From Streptomyces sp. NBC_00704 (lineage in GTDB: Bacteria; Actinomycetota; Actinomycetes; Streptomycetales; Streptomycetaceae): 64,000 nucleotides of DNA. Below, piece by piece: positions 46,312 to 54,351 of this stretch (positions are counted from its first letter, which is position 1; every line of letters starts with the position of its first letter). The notes beneath the pieces were generated by a model. The model had not been told where the DNA came from. It did not search any database and saw only the letters and a list, made by a program, of their open reading frames with translations. The position numbers and the translations under genes were made by a program. The stretch covers positions 4,956,501 to 5,020,500 of the forward strand of contig NZ_CP109000.1 in assembly GCF_036226605.1 (NCBI RefSeq). Direction: 5' to 3'.

Positions 46312-47757
46312 TCAGGCGCAGGTGCGGGGCCGGGACGGCAGGGCCACCGTCACCTCGAAGCCCTCGCCCGGCGCCGTGCGCACCGCCACCTCGCCGCCGT
46401 GGGCCTCGACCACGCCCTGCACGATCGCCAGCCCGAGCCCGCTGCCGGCGCCGCCGCCCGCCCGGAAGAAGCGGTCGAAGACGCGGGCCGCGTCCTCCGG
46501 GCCCAGCCCCCGCCCCTTGTCCTCGACGGACACCCGCACCACCCCGTCCGCGCGCCGCACGCCGAGCCGCACCGGCACGTCCGCGGCGGTGTGGGTGCGG
46601 ACGTTGGCCACCAGGTTGCCCAGCACCTGCCGCAGCCCCGACTCGTCGGCCCGCACCAGCACCGACCCGTCCGCCTCCACCGTGACCGGCCGCTGCGGCT
46701 GCTGCGCCCGCAGGTCCTGCGCCGCGTCCCGCGCGAGCCGGCACACGTCGACGTTGCGCAGCCGCAGCTCCGGCCGCTGGTCCAGCCGGGCCAGGGTGAG
46801 CAGTTCGTCGACGAGCCGGCCCATCCGGTCCACCTCGCCGTTCATCCGGTCCCACGCCCTCCTCCGCTCCTCCGGCTCGCGCAGCATCCCCTGGTCGTAC
46901 AGCTGGAGGTAGCCGCGGATCGCCGACAGCGGGGTGCGCAGCTCGTGCGAGGCGTCGGCGACGAACCGGCGCAGCTGGGCCGCGCTGCGCTCGCGCGTGC
47001 GGTACGCCGTCTCCACCTGGTGGAGCATCGAGTTCAGGGCCAGCCGCAGCTGCTCGACCTCCTGGGTGGGGTGGTGACTGGACGGCACGCGCAGGGTCAG
47101 GTCGCCCTCGGCGATCGCCGACGACGTCTCCACCATGTCCTCCAGCGGCCGCATCCGCCGGCGCACGCTGAACAGCGTCAGACAGGCGAGCAGGGCCAGC
47201 AGCAGGGTGCCCACCGCGAGATCGAGCCGCAGGGCCTTCGCGATGCCCTTGTGGAGGGCGTCCGTCGAGGTGGCCAGCAGGACGTACGAGCCGTCGGACA
47301 GCCGGGTCGCCGTCACCCGGTACGCCGCACCGTGCACGGTCACGTCGCGCGGGTCGAGGTCGCGGGCGAGCGCGCCGGGGTCCGTGACGGCGTCCGCGAG
47401 CCCGAGCTGCGCCTCGGTCGGCCGCACGCCGAACAGGGCCACGGCCTCGCCCCGGCGGTCGACGGCGGTGAACACCGAGTCGGGCGCCGGCCGGTCAGCA
47501 GAGTACTCGGGCACCAGCCGGTCGCGGACGAAGCCCAGCACGCTGAGCGAGTCGATCTGGCGCAGGGTGAGCTGCGAACTCCCCAGCGAGGTGCGGGTCT
47601 TGGTCAGCTCGGAGTCGATCTGGCCCAGCAGGTAGTGCCGCATCGCCATGAGGCTGACGGCGGTCGCGGCGACGATGCCGAGCGCCAGCAGCGCCACGTT
47701 GGCCATGGTCAGCTTGGCCCGCAGCGAGTGGATCCCGTGCCGGTGCGCCCGCCTCAC
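46312..47757 (-). CDS. Sensor histidine kinase
   Basis: 481 residues from the GTG at 47757, which overlaps the response-regulator stop by 4 bp. Membrane helices at about 17-38 and 179-198 enclose an external sensor domain of 140 residues; a HAMP region follows (MRPLEDMVETSSAIAEGDLTLRV). The phospho-acceptor is His271 in FVADASHELRTPLSAIRGY. The ATPase part has NLVANVRTHT (N box), VEDKGRGLGPED (G1) and GSGLGLAIV (G2). The ligand is unknown. The divergent MMPL gene is a candidate target. Confidence 0.93.
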   Translation of the reverse strand: MRRAHRHGIHSLRAKLTMANVALLALGIVAATAVSLMAMRHYLLGQIDSELTKTRTSLGSSQLTLRQIDSLSVLGFVRDRLVPEYSADRPAPDSVFTAVDRRGEAVALFGVRPTEAQLGLADAVTDPGALARDLDPRDVTVHGAAYRVTATRLSDGSYVLLATSTDALHKGIAKALRLDLAVGTLLLALLACLTLFSVRRRMRPLEDMVETSSAIAEGDLTLRVPSSHHPTQEVEQLRLALNSMLHQVETAYRTRERSAAQLRRFVADASHELRTPLSAIRGYLQLYDQGMLREPEERRRAWDRMNGEVDRMGRLVDELLTLARLDQRPELRLRNVDVCRLARDAAQDLRAQQPQRPVTVEADGSVLVRADESGLRQVLGNLVANVRTHTAADVPVRLGVRRADGVVRVSVEDKGRGLGPEDAARVFDRFFRAGGGAGSGLGLAIVQGVVEAHGGEVAVRTAPGEGFEVTVALPSRPRTCA

Positions 47758-48443
47758 GCCAGCCCGTATCCCACGCCCCGCCGGGTGGTGATCACCGGCG
47801 GTCCCAGGGCGTCCAGCTTGCGCCGCAGATAGCTGATGTAGGTCTCGACGACCGTCGACTCCGGCGGCGTGTGCTCGTACTGCCAGACGTGGCGCAGGAG
47901 TTGCTCCTTGGGCACGATGCGGCCGCCGTTGCGCACCAGGAAGCGCAGCAGCGCGTACTCGGTGGGCGTCAGCTCGACCGAGCGGCCCGCGCGGTGCACG
48001 CTGTACGTCGTCTCGTCCAGCTCCAGGTCGCCGTAGCGCAGCGGCGGCCGCTGGGGGAGGACGTCGGCCGGCCGGGTGCGGCGCAGCACGGCGGTGATCC
48101 GCGCGACGACGACGTCGATGTCGAACGGCTTGGTGATGTAGTCGTCGCCGAAGCCGAGCGCGCCGACGATCTCGGCGGGCGCGTCGCGCGCGGTGAGGAA
48201 CACCAGCGCCAGGCCGGGCCTGCGGCCGCGCAGTTCGCGCCCCAGCGCCCGCCCGTCGCCGTCGGGCAGCATCACGTCGAGCAGCGCCACGTCGGGCCGG
48301 GTGCGCTCGGCGAGCGCGAGGGCCTCGCGGACGCCGCCCGCGGTCATCACCTCGAAGCGGTGGTAGCGCAGGGCGATGGCGAGGACGTCCGCGATGCTCG
48401 GTTCGTCCTCCACGACCAGCACGGTGCCCGCGGCCTTCGTCAT
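47754..48443 (-). CDS. OmpR-family response regulator
   Basis: 229 residues. The receiver domain has VEDEPS, the phosphorylated Asp56 in LLDVMLPDGDG, Thr in FLTAR and Lys in ITKPFD. A winged-helix output domain follows (ELTPTEYALLRFLVRNGGRIVPKEQLLRHVW to YISYLRRKLDALGPPVITTRRGVGYGL). Partner kinase is encoded next with a GTGA overlap. GATACT at 48450-48455 ends 6 bp before the ATG, so it is probably leaderless. The control region is shared with the divergent MMPL gene. Confidence 0.95.
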   Translation of the reverse strand: MTKAAGTVLVVEDEPSIADVLAIALRYHRFEVMTAGGVREALALAERTRPDVALLDVMLPDGDGRALGRELRGRRPGLALVFLTARDAPAEIVGALGFGDDYITKPFDIDVVVARITAVLRRTRPADVLPQRPPLRYGDLELDETTYSVHRAGRSVELTPTEYALLRFLVRNGGRIVPKEQLLRHVWQYEHTPPESTVVETYISYLRRKLDALGPPVITTRRGVGYGLA

Positions 48444-48455
48444 GCCCCCAGTATC
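48444..48455 (-). promoter_or_regulatory. -10 box of a leaderless response-regulator transcript
   Basis: On the minus strand GATACT (48450-48455) lies 6 bases before the ATG at 48443; the GGGGGC between could also act as a weak ribosome-binding site. Confidence 0.45.
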
Positions 48456-48599
48456 GGCGCCCCGGCGGGGCCGGGGGCCGGTTCGCGCTTTGGAGTTCCT
48501 TGAGAGTCACGGCCGTCGCCTGGGCCGGGCCGCCCGGCGCGGCCGATCCTGGTGCCAGGACCCGGGGGACCTGTCGAAACCGTGTGAGGAGTGGCGATC

Positions 48600-51017
48600 G
48601 TGGCGGCATTGGCGCGCTGGTGCTACCGGCATCGGCTGGTGGTCCTGTTGGTGTGGGTGGGGGCGCTGTCGGGCCTGGGGTTCTCGGCCTCGGCGGCGGG
48701 CACGGACTACGCGAACGTCTTCTCCCTCCCCGACACGGACTCCAAGAAGGCGTACGACCTGATGGAGAAGGCGTTCCCCGCGCGCGCGGGCGACACCGAC
48801 ACGGTCGTGTGGAAGGTCGACGAGGGCTCGGTCCGCGACCAGGACGTGCGGTCGAGGGTCCAGCCCGCCCTTGACGACATCGCGCGGATGACGGGCGTCG
48901 GCGGCGTCACCAGCCCCTATGCGGGGGCGGCCGCGCAGGTGTCGCGGGACGGCCGGATCGCCTACGCCCAGATCACCTTCACCGAGCAGGCGAACGCGGT
49001 GCCCAAGGAACTGGTCCAGGACGTCGTCGACACCGCGCGGGGCGTCCAACGCGACGGACTGGAGGTGGAGTTGGGCGGCCAGGCCATCCAGCGGGTGCAG
49101 GAGCCGCCCACCGGCCTGGCCGAGATGGTCGGCCTCGCGGCGGCCGCCGTCGTGCTCTTCCTCGCCTTCGGCTCCCTCTTCGCGATGCTGCTGCCGCTGG
49201 CCGTGGCGGTCTTCGGCGTCGGCATGGGCCTGTTCTCGACCCAGCTGCTCAGCCACGTCACCGACATCCCCGACCTGGCCCCGCTGCTGTCCTCCCTGAT
49301 CGGCCTGGGCGTGGGCATCGACTACGCCCTGTTCATCGTCACCCGGCACCGCAAGGGCGTCCTGCGCGGCCTGGACCCGGAGGACTCGGCGGTCACCGCC
49401 CTGAACACCTCGGGCCGGGCGGTGCTGTTCGCGGGCGGCACGGTGTGCATCGCGCTCGCCGGGATGCTGGTGACGAACCTGCGCTTCCTGGACGGCGTCG
49501 TCATCGGCACGTCCCTGACGGTGGTGCTGAGCGTCCTCGCCGCCACCACGCTGCTGCCCGCGCTGCTGGGCTTCCTCGGCGTGCGCGTGCTCAGCCGCGG
49601 GCAGCGCGGGCGGCTGACCGCGTCGGGCCCGGAGCCGGAGAAGGCCGGCACCCCCGCGGTCCGCTGGTCGGCGGGGGTGCAGCGCCGCCCCAGGGCGATC
49701 GCGGCGATCGCGGTCGTCGTCATGGCCGTCCTCGCCCTTCCCGTGCTCTCGCTGCGCCTCGGCGCGACCGACCAGGGCAACGACGACGGGGCCGCCACCA
49801 CCCGCAAGGCCTACGACCTGCTCGCCGAGGGCTTCGGGCCGGGCTTCAACGGCCCGCTCCAGGTGGTCGTGGACGGCGGTGACGCCACCGCTCTCGTCAA
49901 GGGCGTCGAGGGCGCTCCCGGCGTCGCCCGGGTGGCCGCGCTGCCGCCCGCGCACGGCGTCACCGTGATCCAGGTCGTCCCCACCACCTCGCCCCAGTCG
50001 AAGGAGACGGACGCCCTGATCGACCGGCTGCGCGACGACGTCGTCCCGCGGGCCGGGGTGACGGCGCACGTGGGCGGCGTCACGGCGGTCTCCAAGGACT
50101 TCGCGACCGTCACCGGCGACCGGCTGCCCCTGTTCATCGCCACCATCATCGGGCTGGGCTTCCTGCTGCTGCTGGTCGCCTTCCGGTCCCTGGTGGTGCC
50201 GCTGACGGCCGCGGTGATGAACCTGATCGCGGCCGCGGCCTCCTTCGGCGTCCTCGTCGCGGTCTTCCAGTGGGGCTGGGGACTGGACCTGCTCGGCCTC
50301 GGCAAGGAGGGCCCGATCAACGCCTTCCTGCCGGTCATCATGCTGTCCCTGCTGTTCGGCCTGTCGATGGACTACCAGGTCTTCCTGGTCAGCCGGATGC
50401 ACGAGGAATGGGTCCACACCCGGGACAACGCGCGGGCGGTCCGGGTGGGCCTGGCGGAGACCAGCCGGGTCATCAACTCGGCCGCCCTGATCATGGTGTG
50501 CGTGTTCCTCGCGTTCGTGCTCAGCGGCGACTCCGGCGCGGCGATGGCGGGCGTCGGCCTCGCGGCGGCCGTCGCGCTGGACGCGTTCGTGCTGCGCACG
50601 GCCCTCGTCCCGGCCGCGATGCACCTGCTGGGCGACTCCAACTGGTGGCTGCCGCGATGGCTGGAGCGGCGACTGCCGCACCTGGCGGTGGAGCCGAAGG
50701 AGGACGAGCCGCACGAGGCGCCCGCCGGGGCGGACGGCGGTCCCGCCTCCGCCGTCCACGGCTTCGTCCGGGACGCGGCCGGCGAACCCGTCGAGGGAGC
50801 GACGATGACGCTCATGACGACGGGCGGCCGCCGCCTGGACCGCGTGACCTCGCTCGCCGACGGCTCCTACATCCTCTCGGTGCCCGGCCCGGGGACGTAT
50901 CTGCTGGCGACGACGGCCTCCCCGTCGGCCGCGCAGGCCCGGCGGCTGACGGTCGCGGCGCAGCCGCTGGTCTACGACGTGGAACTCACCGAGGACGAAC
51001 TCGACGCGGTGAACTGA
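48600..51017 (+). CDS. MMPL-family transporter with C-terminal carboxypeptidase-regulatory-like domain
   Basis: 805 residues from the GTG at 48600 (GAGGAG 8 bp upstream). Two RND/MMPL halves, each with a periplasmic loop and five or six helices, are seen: GLGVGIDYALFIVTRHRKG in the first and GLSMDYQVFLVSRMHEEW in the second carry the proton-relay aspartates. After the last helix, residues about 715-790 form a beta-sandwich segment (VHGFVRDAAGEPVEGATMTLM, then RLDRVTSLADGSYILSVPGPGTYLLATTASP), the pattern of CarboxypepD_reg domains. It probably exports a lipid or small molecule. It is divergent from a two-component system that may regulate it. Confidence 0.92.
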   Translation: MAALARWCYRHRLVVLLVWVGALSGLGFSASAAGTDYANVFSLPDTDSKKAYDLMEKAFPARAGDTDTVVWKVDEGSVRDQDVRSRVQPALDDIARMTGVGGVTSPYAGAAAQVSRDGRIAYAQITFTEQANAVPKELVQDVVDTARGVQRDGLEVELGGQAIQRVQEPPTGLAEMVGLAAAAVVLFLAFGSLFAMLLPLAVAVFGVGMGLFSTQLLSHVTDIPDLAPLLSSLIGLGVGIDYALFIVTRHRKGVLRGLDPEDSAVTALNTSGRAVLFAGGTVCIALAGMLVTNLRFLDGVVIGTSLTVVLSVLAATTLLPALLGFLGVRVLSRGQRGRLTASGPEPEKAGTPAVRWSAGVQRRPRAIAAIAVVVMAVLALPVLSLRLGATDQGNDDGAATTRKAYDLLAEGFGPGFNGPLQVVVDGGDATALVKGVEGAPGVARVAALPPAHGVTVIQVVPTTSPQSKETDALIDRLRDDVVPRAGVTAHVGGVTAVSKDFATVTGDRLPLFIATIIGLGFLLLLVAFRSLVVPLTAAVMNLIAAAASFGVLVAVFQWGWGLDLLGLGKEGPINAFLPVIMLSLLFGLSMDYQVFLVSRMHEEWVHTRDNARAVRVGLAETSRVINSAALIMVCVFLAFVLSGDSGAAMAGVGLAAAVALDAFVLRTALVPAAMHLLGDSNWWLPRWLERRLPHLAVEPKEDEPHEAPAGADGGPASAVHGFVRDAAGEPVEGATMTLMTTGGRRLDRVTSLADGSYILSVPGPGTYLLATTASPSAAQARRLTVAAQPLVYDVELTEDELDAVN

Positions 51018-51039
51018 CCGCCGACGGGGCCGCCGCCGG

Positions 51040-51906
51040 TCACACCCCGGCGGCCCCGCCGCCCGCGTCGCCGCTGCCCCCGTCCCGCGCGTCCCCGTTC
51101 CGCCCGTCGCCGTCCCGCCCGTCCCCGCCCTCGGCGGCCTCCTCCTGCGGGGCCGCGCCGGCGGGGGCGGGCGGGACGTTGGTCATGCCGGGCAGGAAGT
51201 CCGTGAACAGCTCGTGCACCTCCAGCACGAGCGGCCGCAGGATCCGGAACCGGGCCAGCGCCACGCCCCGCGCGGTCAGCCGCGCCCCCCGCCCGGCCAG
51301 CCGGTAGCTGCGCTCGCGCCCTTCCGTGCGGTCGTAGATCCAGTACATGACGAGGCCCATCTGCGAGAGCCACATCAGCTCGGGCAGCACCTCCCGCAGC
51401 TCCTCGGGCACCTTGGCCTTCGAGCCCGCGAGGACCTCCCGGTGGACGGCGATGGCCTGCAAGCGCGCGGGCTCCGACTCGGCGGAGAACGGGCTGAGCG
51501 GACTGTCCGGGTCCGCCGCGTTCTTGAAGAACTGGACGGCGAACTCGTGGTAGGGCTTCGCCACGTCCAGCCAGGTCCGCAGCACCCCCGCCAGCCGGGC
51601 CTCCAGGCTCGTCTCCCGCGCGAGGATGTCCCGCACGGCCTCCCGGTGCTCCGCGGCCAGCCGGTCGTAGAAGCCCTGGATCAGGTGCTCCTTGCCGGCG
51701 AAGTAGTAGTACGCGTTGCCGACCGAGACCCCGGCCTCCTGGGCGATGGCCCGCATCGTCGTCCGGTCGTAGCCGCGCTCCTGGAACAGCCGCATCGCGG
51801 TCTCCAGGATCAGCGCGCGCGTCTGCTCGGACTTGGACGCGGGAGCGCCCTCGCGGGAGGGGGGCGGGGAAGCGGCCTCGGCGGGGCCGTCGTTGTCAGC
51901 GGGCAC
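51040..51906 (-). CDS. TetR-family regulator
   Basis: 288 residues from a GTG at 51906; TAGGCT 7 bp upstream suggests a leaderless mRNA. The HTH is at about 25-72: QTRALILETAMRLFQERGYDRTTMRAIAQEAGVSVGNAYYYFAGKEHLI. The ligand domain runs to about residue 245 and is followed by a Gly/Asp/Arg repeat tail (GGDGRDGDGRNGDARDGG). It is the third gene of a minus-strand group (membrane protein, DCC protein, TetR). The two perfect palindromes at 52870-52928 in front of the group are its probable operators. Confidence 0.9.
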   Translation of the reverse strand: MPADNDGPAEAASPPPSREGAPASKSEQTRALILETAMRLFQERGYDRTTMRAIAQEAGVSVGNAYYYFAGKEHLIQGFYDRLAAEHREAVRDILARETSLEARLAGVLRTWLDVAKPYHEFAVQFFKNAADPDSPLSPFSAESEPARLQAIAVHREVLAGSKAKVPEELREVLPELMWLSQMGLVMYWIYDRTEGRERSYRLAGRGARLTARGVALARFRILRPLVLEVHELFTDFLPGMTNVPPAPAGAAPQEEAAEGGDGRDGDGRNGDARDGGSGDAGGGAAGV

Positions 51907-51919
51907 GGACGAGAGCCTA
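51907..51919 (-). promoter_or_regulatory. -10 box of a leaderless TetR transcript
   Basis: On the minus strand TAGGCT (51914-51919) ends 7 bases before the GTG at 51906. It lies at the very end of the upstream gene, so the regulator may have a second, internal promoter. Confidence 0.45.
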
Positions 51920-52441
51920 GTCAGTGGCGCAGTGGCCGTCGGCACAGGTGGGGGCGTGGTAGGTCCAGCCGCCGAACGGGTCGTACGTCCACCCGTCGCC
52001 GCGCCGGTAGACGCCCCCGCCCCAGCCGGCGCCGCCGCGCTCCCGTCCCTGCCGCCACTTCGCGGCGGACAGCACGGCCGCCCGCGCGACCTTCGTCCCG
52101 GCGGGGGTGGACAGCCGGTGGGCCAGCGGGCGGTGCTCGCGCAGCGCCCACAGGGTGACGATCCAGGCGGCGGCCTCCCGGTAGACCTGGCCGGCGTCGC
52201 CGACGACGGTGATCTCGCCGAGGGTGGCGCGGTGGTCGAGGCCGGGATGGCGGGCGTACGCCTCGGCGGAGCCCGCCGGCACGAACTCCAGCGGAACGAG
52301 CTGCGGCTGGCGGCCCAGCCACTCGCGCACGAACCGGCACAGGGAGCACTCGGCGTCGTAGAGGACGGTGAGCCGGCGGACCGGGACGCGGCGGGCGTCC
52401 CGGTCGTCCCGGCCGGCCGCGGGGGCCGTCACGGTGCTCAC
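51917..52441 (-). CDS. DCC family thiol-disulfide oxidoreductase-like protein (DUF393)
   Basis: 174 residues. The family motif is LYDAECSLCRFVREWL with Cys32 and Cys35; PLEFVPAGSAEAY and GEITVVGDAGQVYREAAAWIVTLWALREHRPLA follow as expected. The C terminus is extended by a Gly/Trp/Tyr-rich stretch with a third pair of Cys (PTCADGHC). The GTG at 52441 overlaps the membrane-protein stop by 4 bp, so they are coupled. Probably a redox or electron-transfer helper in the cytoplasm. Confidence 0.87.
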   Translation of the reverse strand: MSTVTAPAAGRDDRDARRVPVRRLTVLYDAECSLCRFVREWLGRQPQLVPLEFVPAGSAEAYARHPGLDHRATLGEITVVGDAGQVYREAAAWIVTLWALREHRPLAHRLSTPAGTKVARAAVLSAAKWRQGRERGGAGWGGGVYRRGDGWTYDPFGGWTYHAPTCADGHCATD

Positions 52442-52854
52442 GCCCCGGTCGCCGGCGCCTGCGGGGCCGTCCAGCCCTGCGGGCCGACCGGCGGCACCTG
52501 CTCGCGCTCCATGACCCCGCGCCGCCGGATCCGGTTCAGCACGTACACGTTGGCCAGGTGCAGCGCCCCGAGCACCAGCAGCACCACGCCCAGCTTCGTC
52601 GACAGGGCCTCGAAGACGCCCCGGGCGTTCTCGATGGTGTCGTCGCCGCTCAGGTAGAGGGCGACGAAGCCGAGGTTGACCAGGTAGAAGCCGACCACCA
52701 GCAGATGGTTCACGGCGTCGGCGAGCTTCTCGTTCCCCTGGAGCACGTCGGCGAGGAAGGCCCGTCCGTTGCTGCTGAGGGTCCTGGCCACCCAGATCGT
52801 CAGGCCGATGCTGACGATCAGGTAGACGACGTAGGCGATGACCGTGCGGTCCAT
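52438..52854 (-). CDS. Four-helix membrane protein
   Basis: 138 residues from the ATG at 52854, which has GGTGGGG 3 bp upstream (an ATG at 52863 would add three residues). Helices: VIAYVVYLIVSIGLTIWVARTL, LLVVGFYLVNLGFVALYLSG and LGVVLLVLGALHLANVYVLNRI, with an amphipathic segment FLADVLQGNEKLADAVNH between the first two. No family with known function was recognised. First gene of the operon controlled by the twin-operator promoter. Confidence 0.8.
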   Translation of the reverse strand: MDRTVIAYVVYLIVSIGLTIWVARTLSSNGRAFLADVLQGNEKLADAVNHLLVVGFYLVNLGFVALYLSGDDTIENARGVFEALSTKLGVVLLVLGALHLANVYVLNRIRRRGVMEREQVPPVGPQGWTAPQAPATGA

Positions 52855-52869
52855 GTTCCCCACCTTTTC

Positions 52870-52883
52870 TTGAACGCGTTCAA
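52870..52883. promoter_or_regulatory. Operator palindrome, proximal
   Basis: TTGAACGCGTTCAA is a perfect 14-bp palindrome located between the transcription start and the start codon of the operon. Confidence 0.75.
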
Positions 52884-52899
52884 AACGCTGTCAGGGATG

Positions 52900-52928
52900 A
52901 CTGTAGCCCTGCTTTTGAACATGTTCAA
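52900..52928 (-). promoter_or_regulatory. Consensus promoter of the membrane protein-DCC-TetR operon
   Basis: On the minus strand TTGAAC (52923-52928) and TACAGT (52900-52905) are separated by exactly 17 bp, one of the best -35/-10 pairs in the window. The -35 box is part of the left arm of the distal palindrome. Confidence 0.75.
52915..52928. promoter_or_regulatory. Operator palindrome, distal
   Basis: TTGAACATGTTCAA is a perfect 14-bp palindrome overlapping the -35 box. It shares TTGAACNNGTTCAA with the proximal site; the centres are 45 bp apart. Confidence 0.75.
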
Positions 52929-52955
52929 CATGGGGGGCGGGTGCAGACGCGACCT

Positions 52956-53363
52956 CTAACGCCTGGCCAGCTCGGGGCGCTTGGAGTAGTCCGTGAACCC
53001 CAGGACGTTCCCCCACGGGTCGGCGATCTCGACCGTCCACCCGGTGGCCCCGGCGAACGGCGCGTCGAGCGGGGGGATGCCGGCCGCGGCCAGCCGCCCG
53101 GCCGTCGCCCGCGCGTCCGGCACCTCCAGCCACACGCGGGTGGCCGGCCACGGCGGCGGCCGGTGCGCCAGCGCCTCCTCCCGCCGCAGCAGGACGCCGG
53201 GGGTCTCGCCCCCGGCCTTCAGCGAGGCGATGCCGCCCTCGTCGAACCGGAACGCCACCGTGAAACCCGCCCGCTCGTAGAAGCCCACGGCGTCGCCGAG
53301 GTCGCCGACCGGCAGCAGCACGTGGTCGAACCCGAGCAGGTCGTACGACTGATCGTCTGACAT
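52956..53363 (-). CDS. VOC (glyoxalase/bleomycin resistance) family protein
   Basis: 135 residues with the two beta-alpha-beta-beta-beta units of the VOC fold: FDHVLLPVGDLGDAVGFYERAGFTVAFRFDEGGIASL and TRVWLEVPDARATAGRLAAAGI to GWTVEIADPWGNVLGFTDYSKRPEL. Possible metal ligands are the N-terminal His14 and the late Glu in VEIADPWGN. Substrate unknown. TAATGT lies 6 bp before the ATG at 53363, so the mRNA is probably leaderless. Confidence 0.87.
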   Translation of the reverse strand: MSDDQSYDLLGFDHVLLPVGDLGDAVGFYERAGFTVAFRFDEGGIASLKAGGETPGVLLRREEALAHRPPPWPATRVWLEVPDARATAGRLAAAGIPPLDAPFAGATGWTVEIADPWGNVLGFTDYSKRPELARR

Positions 53364-53375
53364 GCGGTCACATTA
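53364..53375 (-). promoter_or_regulatory. -10 box of a leaderless VOC-gene transcript
   Basis: On the minus strand TAATGT (53370-53375) lies 6 bases before the ATG at 53363, with no ribosome-binding site. Confidence 0.5.
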
Positions 53376-53564
53376 GGTACCGGCGCACGGGCATCCCGCG
53401 GGACGGGACCGGAGCGGGACCCGCGGGTCACCCGGCCGGAGGACGGGATCGATCCCGTCTCCTCGCCCTGCGTCGGCGTCAAGCCCGGCGGCCCCGCGTG
53501 CGCGAAGACCCGCGCCGGCGGCTCGGCGACGACCCGCAGTGGTACGCGTCGCGGTGAGCCCGGC

Positions 53565-54182
53565 TCACTCGCTCTTCTTGGGGCGGCCGGCCGCGAGGAT
53601 CTCGGCGGCCTCCAATGTGACCTTGGCGCCGATGACGTCGGGCAGTGTCACGGACTGGCCGGGCGCGTAGAACTGGTGCTTGTCGTAGCCGCCCACGACC
53701 GGCTCGGTGAGGACGTGGACACGCTGGTGCTTGCGGTCGACGACGACGTAGACGGGCACCTTCGCCTGGGCGTAGGCGGCGACCTTCGTCCTGAGGTCGT
53801 CCTTCCAGTTCCCCGAGGTCACTTCCAGGACCAGACGGAAGCAGCCGGGGTCGTACGCGTTGTTCTCCACGAAGTGGTCGTCGATGTCGGCGTCGACGAT
53901 CACGAGGTCGGGGATCGCGTAGTCCTCCGCGCCCGTCGGCAGCCACAGCCCGACGTTCTGGAGGACCTCGCTGTCCCCGTCGTCGAGCCCTGCTGCGATG
54001 AACGGTCGCATGAGCTTCGTCAGGGCGCGGGCGTGCGGGGCATCCGGTGACGGTGTCACGAGGAGGTGGCCTCCGATGATCTCGACGCGGTAGCCCGGAT
54101 GACGCTCCATGATCTCGTCGGCGATGGCCGTCAGGGAGAACGGCTCGTCGGCGTAGGGCTGCTCGACGGATGCAGCGGACAT
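53565..54182 (-). CDS. Uma2 family (DUF820) putative endonuclease
   Basis: 205 residues from the ATG at 54182, after GAGGAGG at 6-bp spacing. The PD-(D/E)XK-like core is visible: VEIIGGHLLVTPSPDAPH, DYAIPDLVIVDADIDD, CFRLVLEVTSGNWKDDLRTKVAAYAQAKVPVYVVVDRKHQRV and GQSVTLPDVIGAKVTL. The Asp, the Glu in LEVTS and the Lys in RTKVAAYA form the expected catalytic set. Streptomyces carry many copies of this family; the biological role is unclear. Confidence 0.9.
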   Translation of the reverse strand: MSAASVEQPYADEPFSLTAIADEIMERHPGYRVEIIGGHLLVTPSPDAPHARALTKLMRPFIAAGLDDGDSEVLQNVGLWLPTGAEDYAIPDLVIVDADIDDHFVENNAYDPGCFRLVLEVTSGNWKDDLRTKVAAYAQAKVPVYVVVDRKHQRVHVLTEPVVGGYDKHQFYAPGQSVTLPDVIGAKVTLEAAEILAAGRPKKSE

Positions 54183-54286
54183 CGCGTGCCTCCTCGGGGC
54201 TGGTGTCGAGAGCATCATCGTAGGCCGGGCGGCCCGTCGGTGTCCTTCTTGATCACGTTCACCCGATCGTGGAACGGGCACGCCGA

Positions 54287-54326
54287 AGGGCCCCGTTTCC
54301 CGGCGGAAACCGGGAAACGGGGCCCT
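54287..54326. terminator. Hairpin terminator after sdhB
   Basis: AGGGCCCCGTTTCCCGG and its exact complement form a 17-bp stem with a 6-base loop between sdhB and the Uma2 gene. Confidence 0.88.
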
Positions 54327-54351
54327 CGAAACGGCGTGCCGGAGGCCGGCG

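Noticed and set aside
48507-50759. A 750-codon minus-strand frame opposite the MMPL gene
   Set aside because: Antisense to an unmistakable transporter; the translation is Arg/Asp/Gly/His-rich with no domain.
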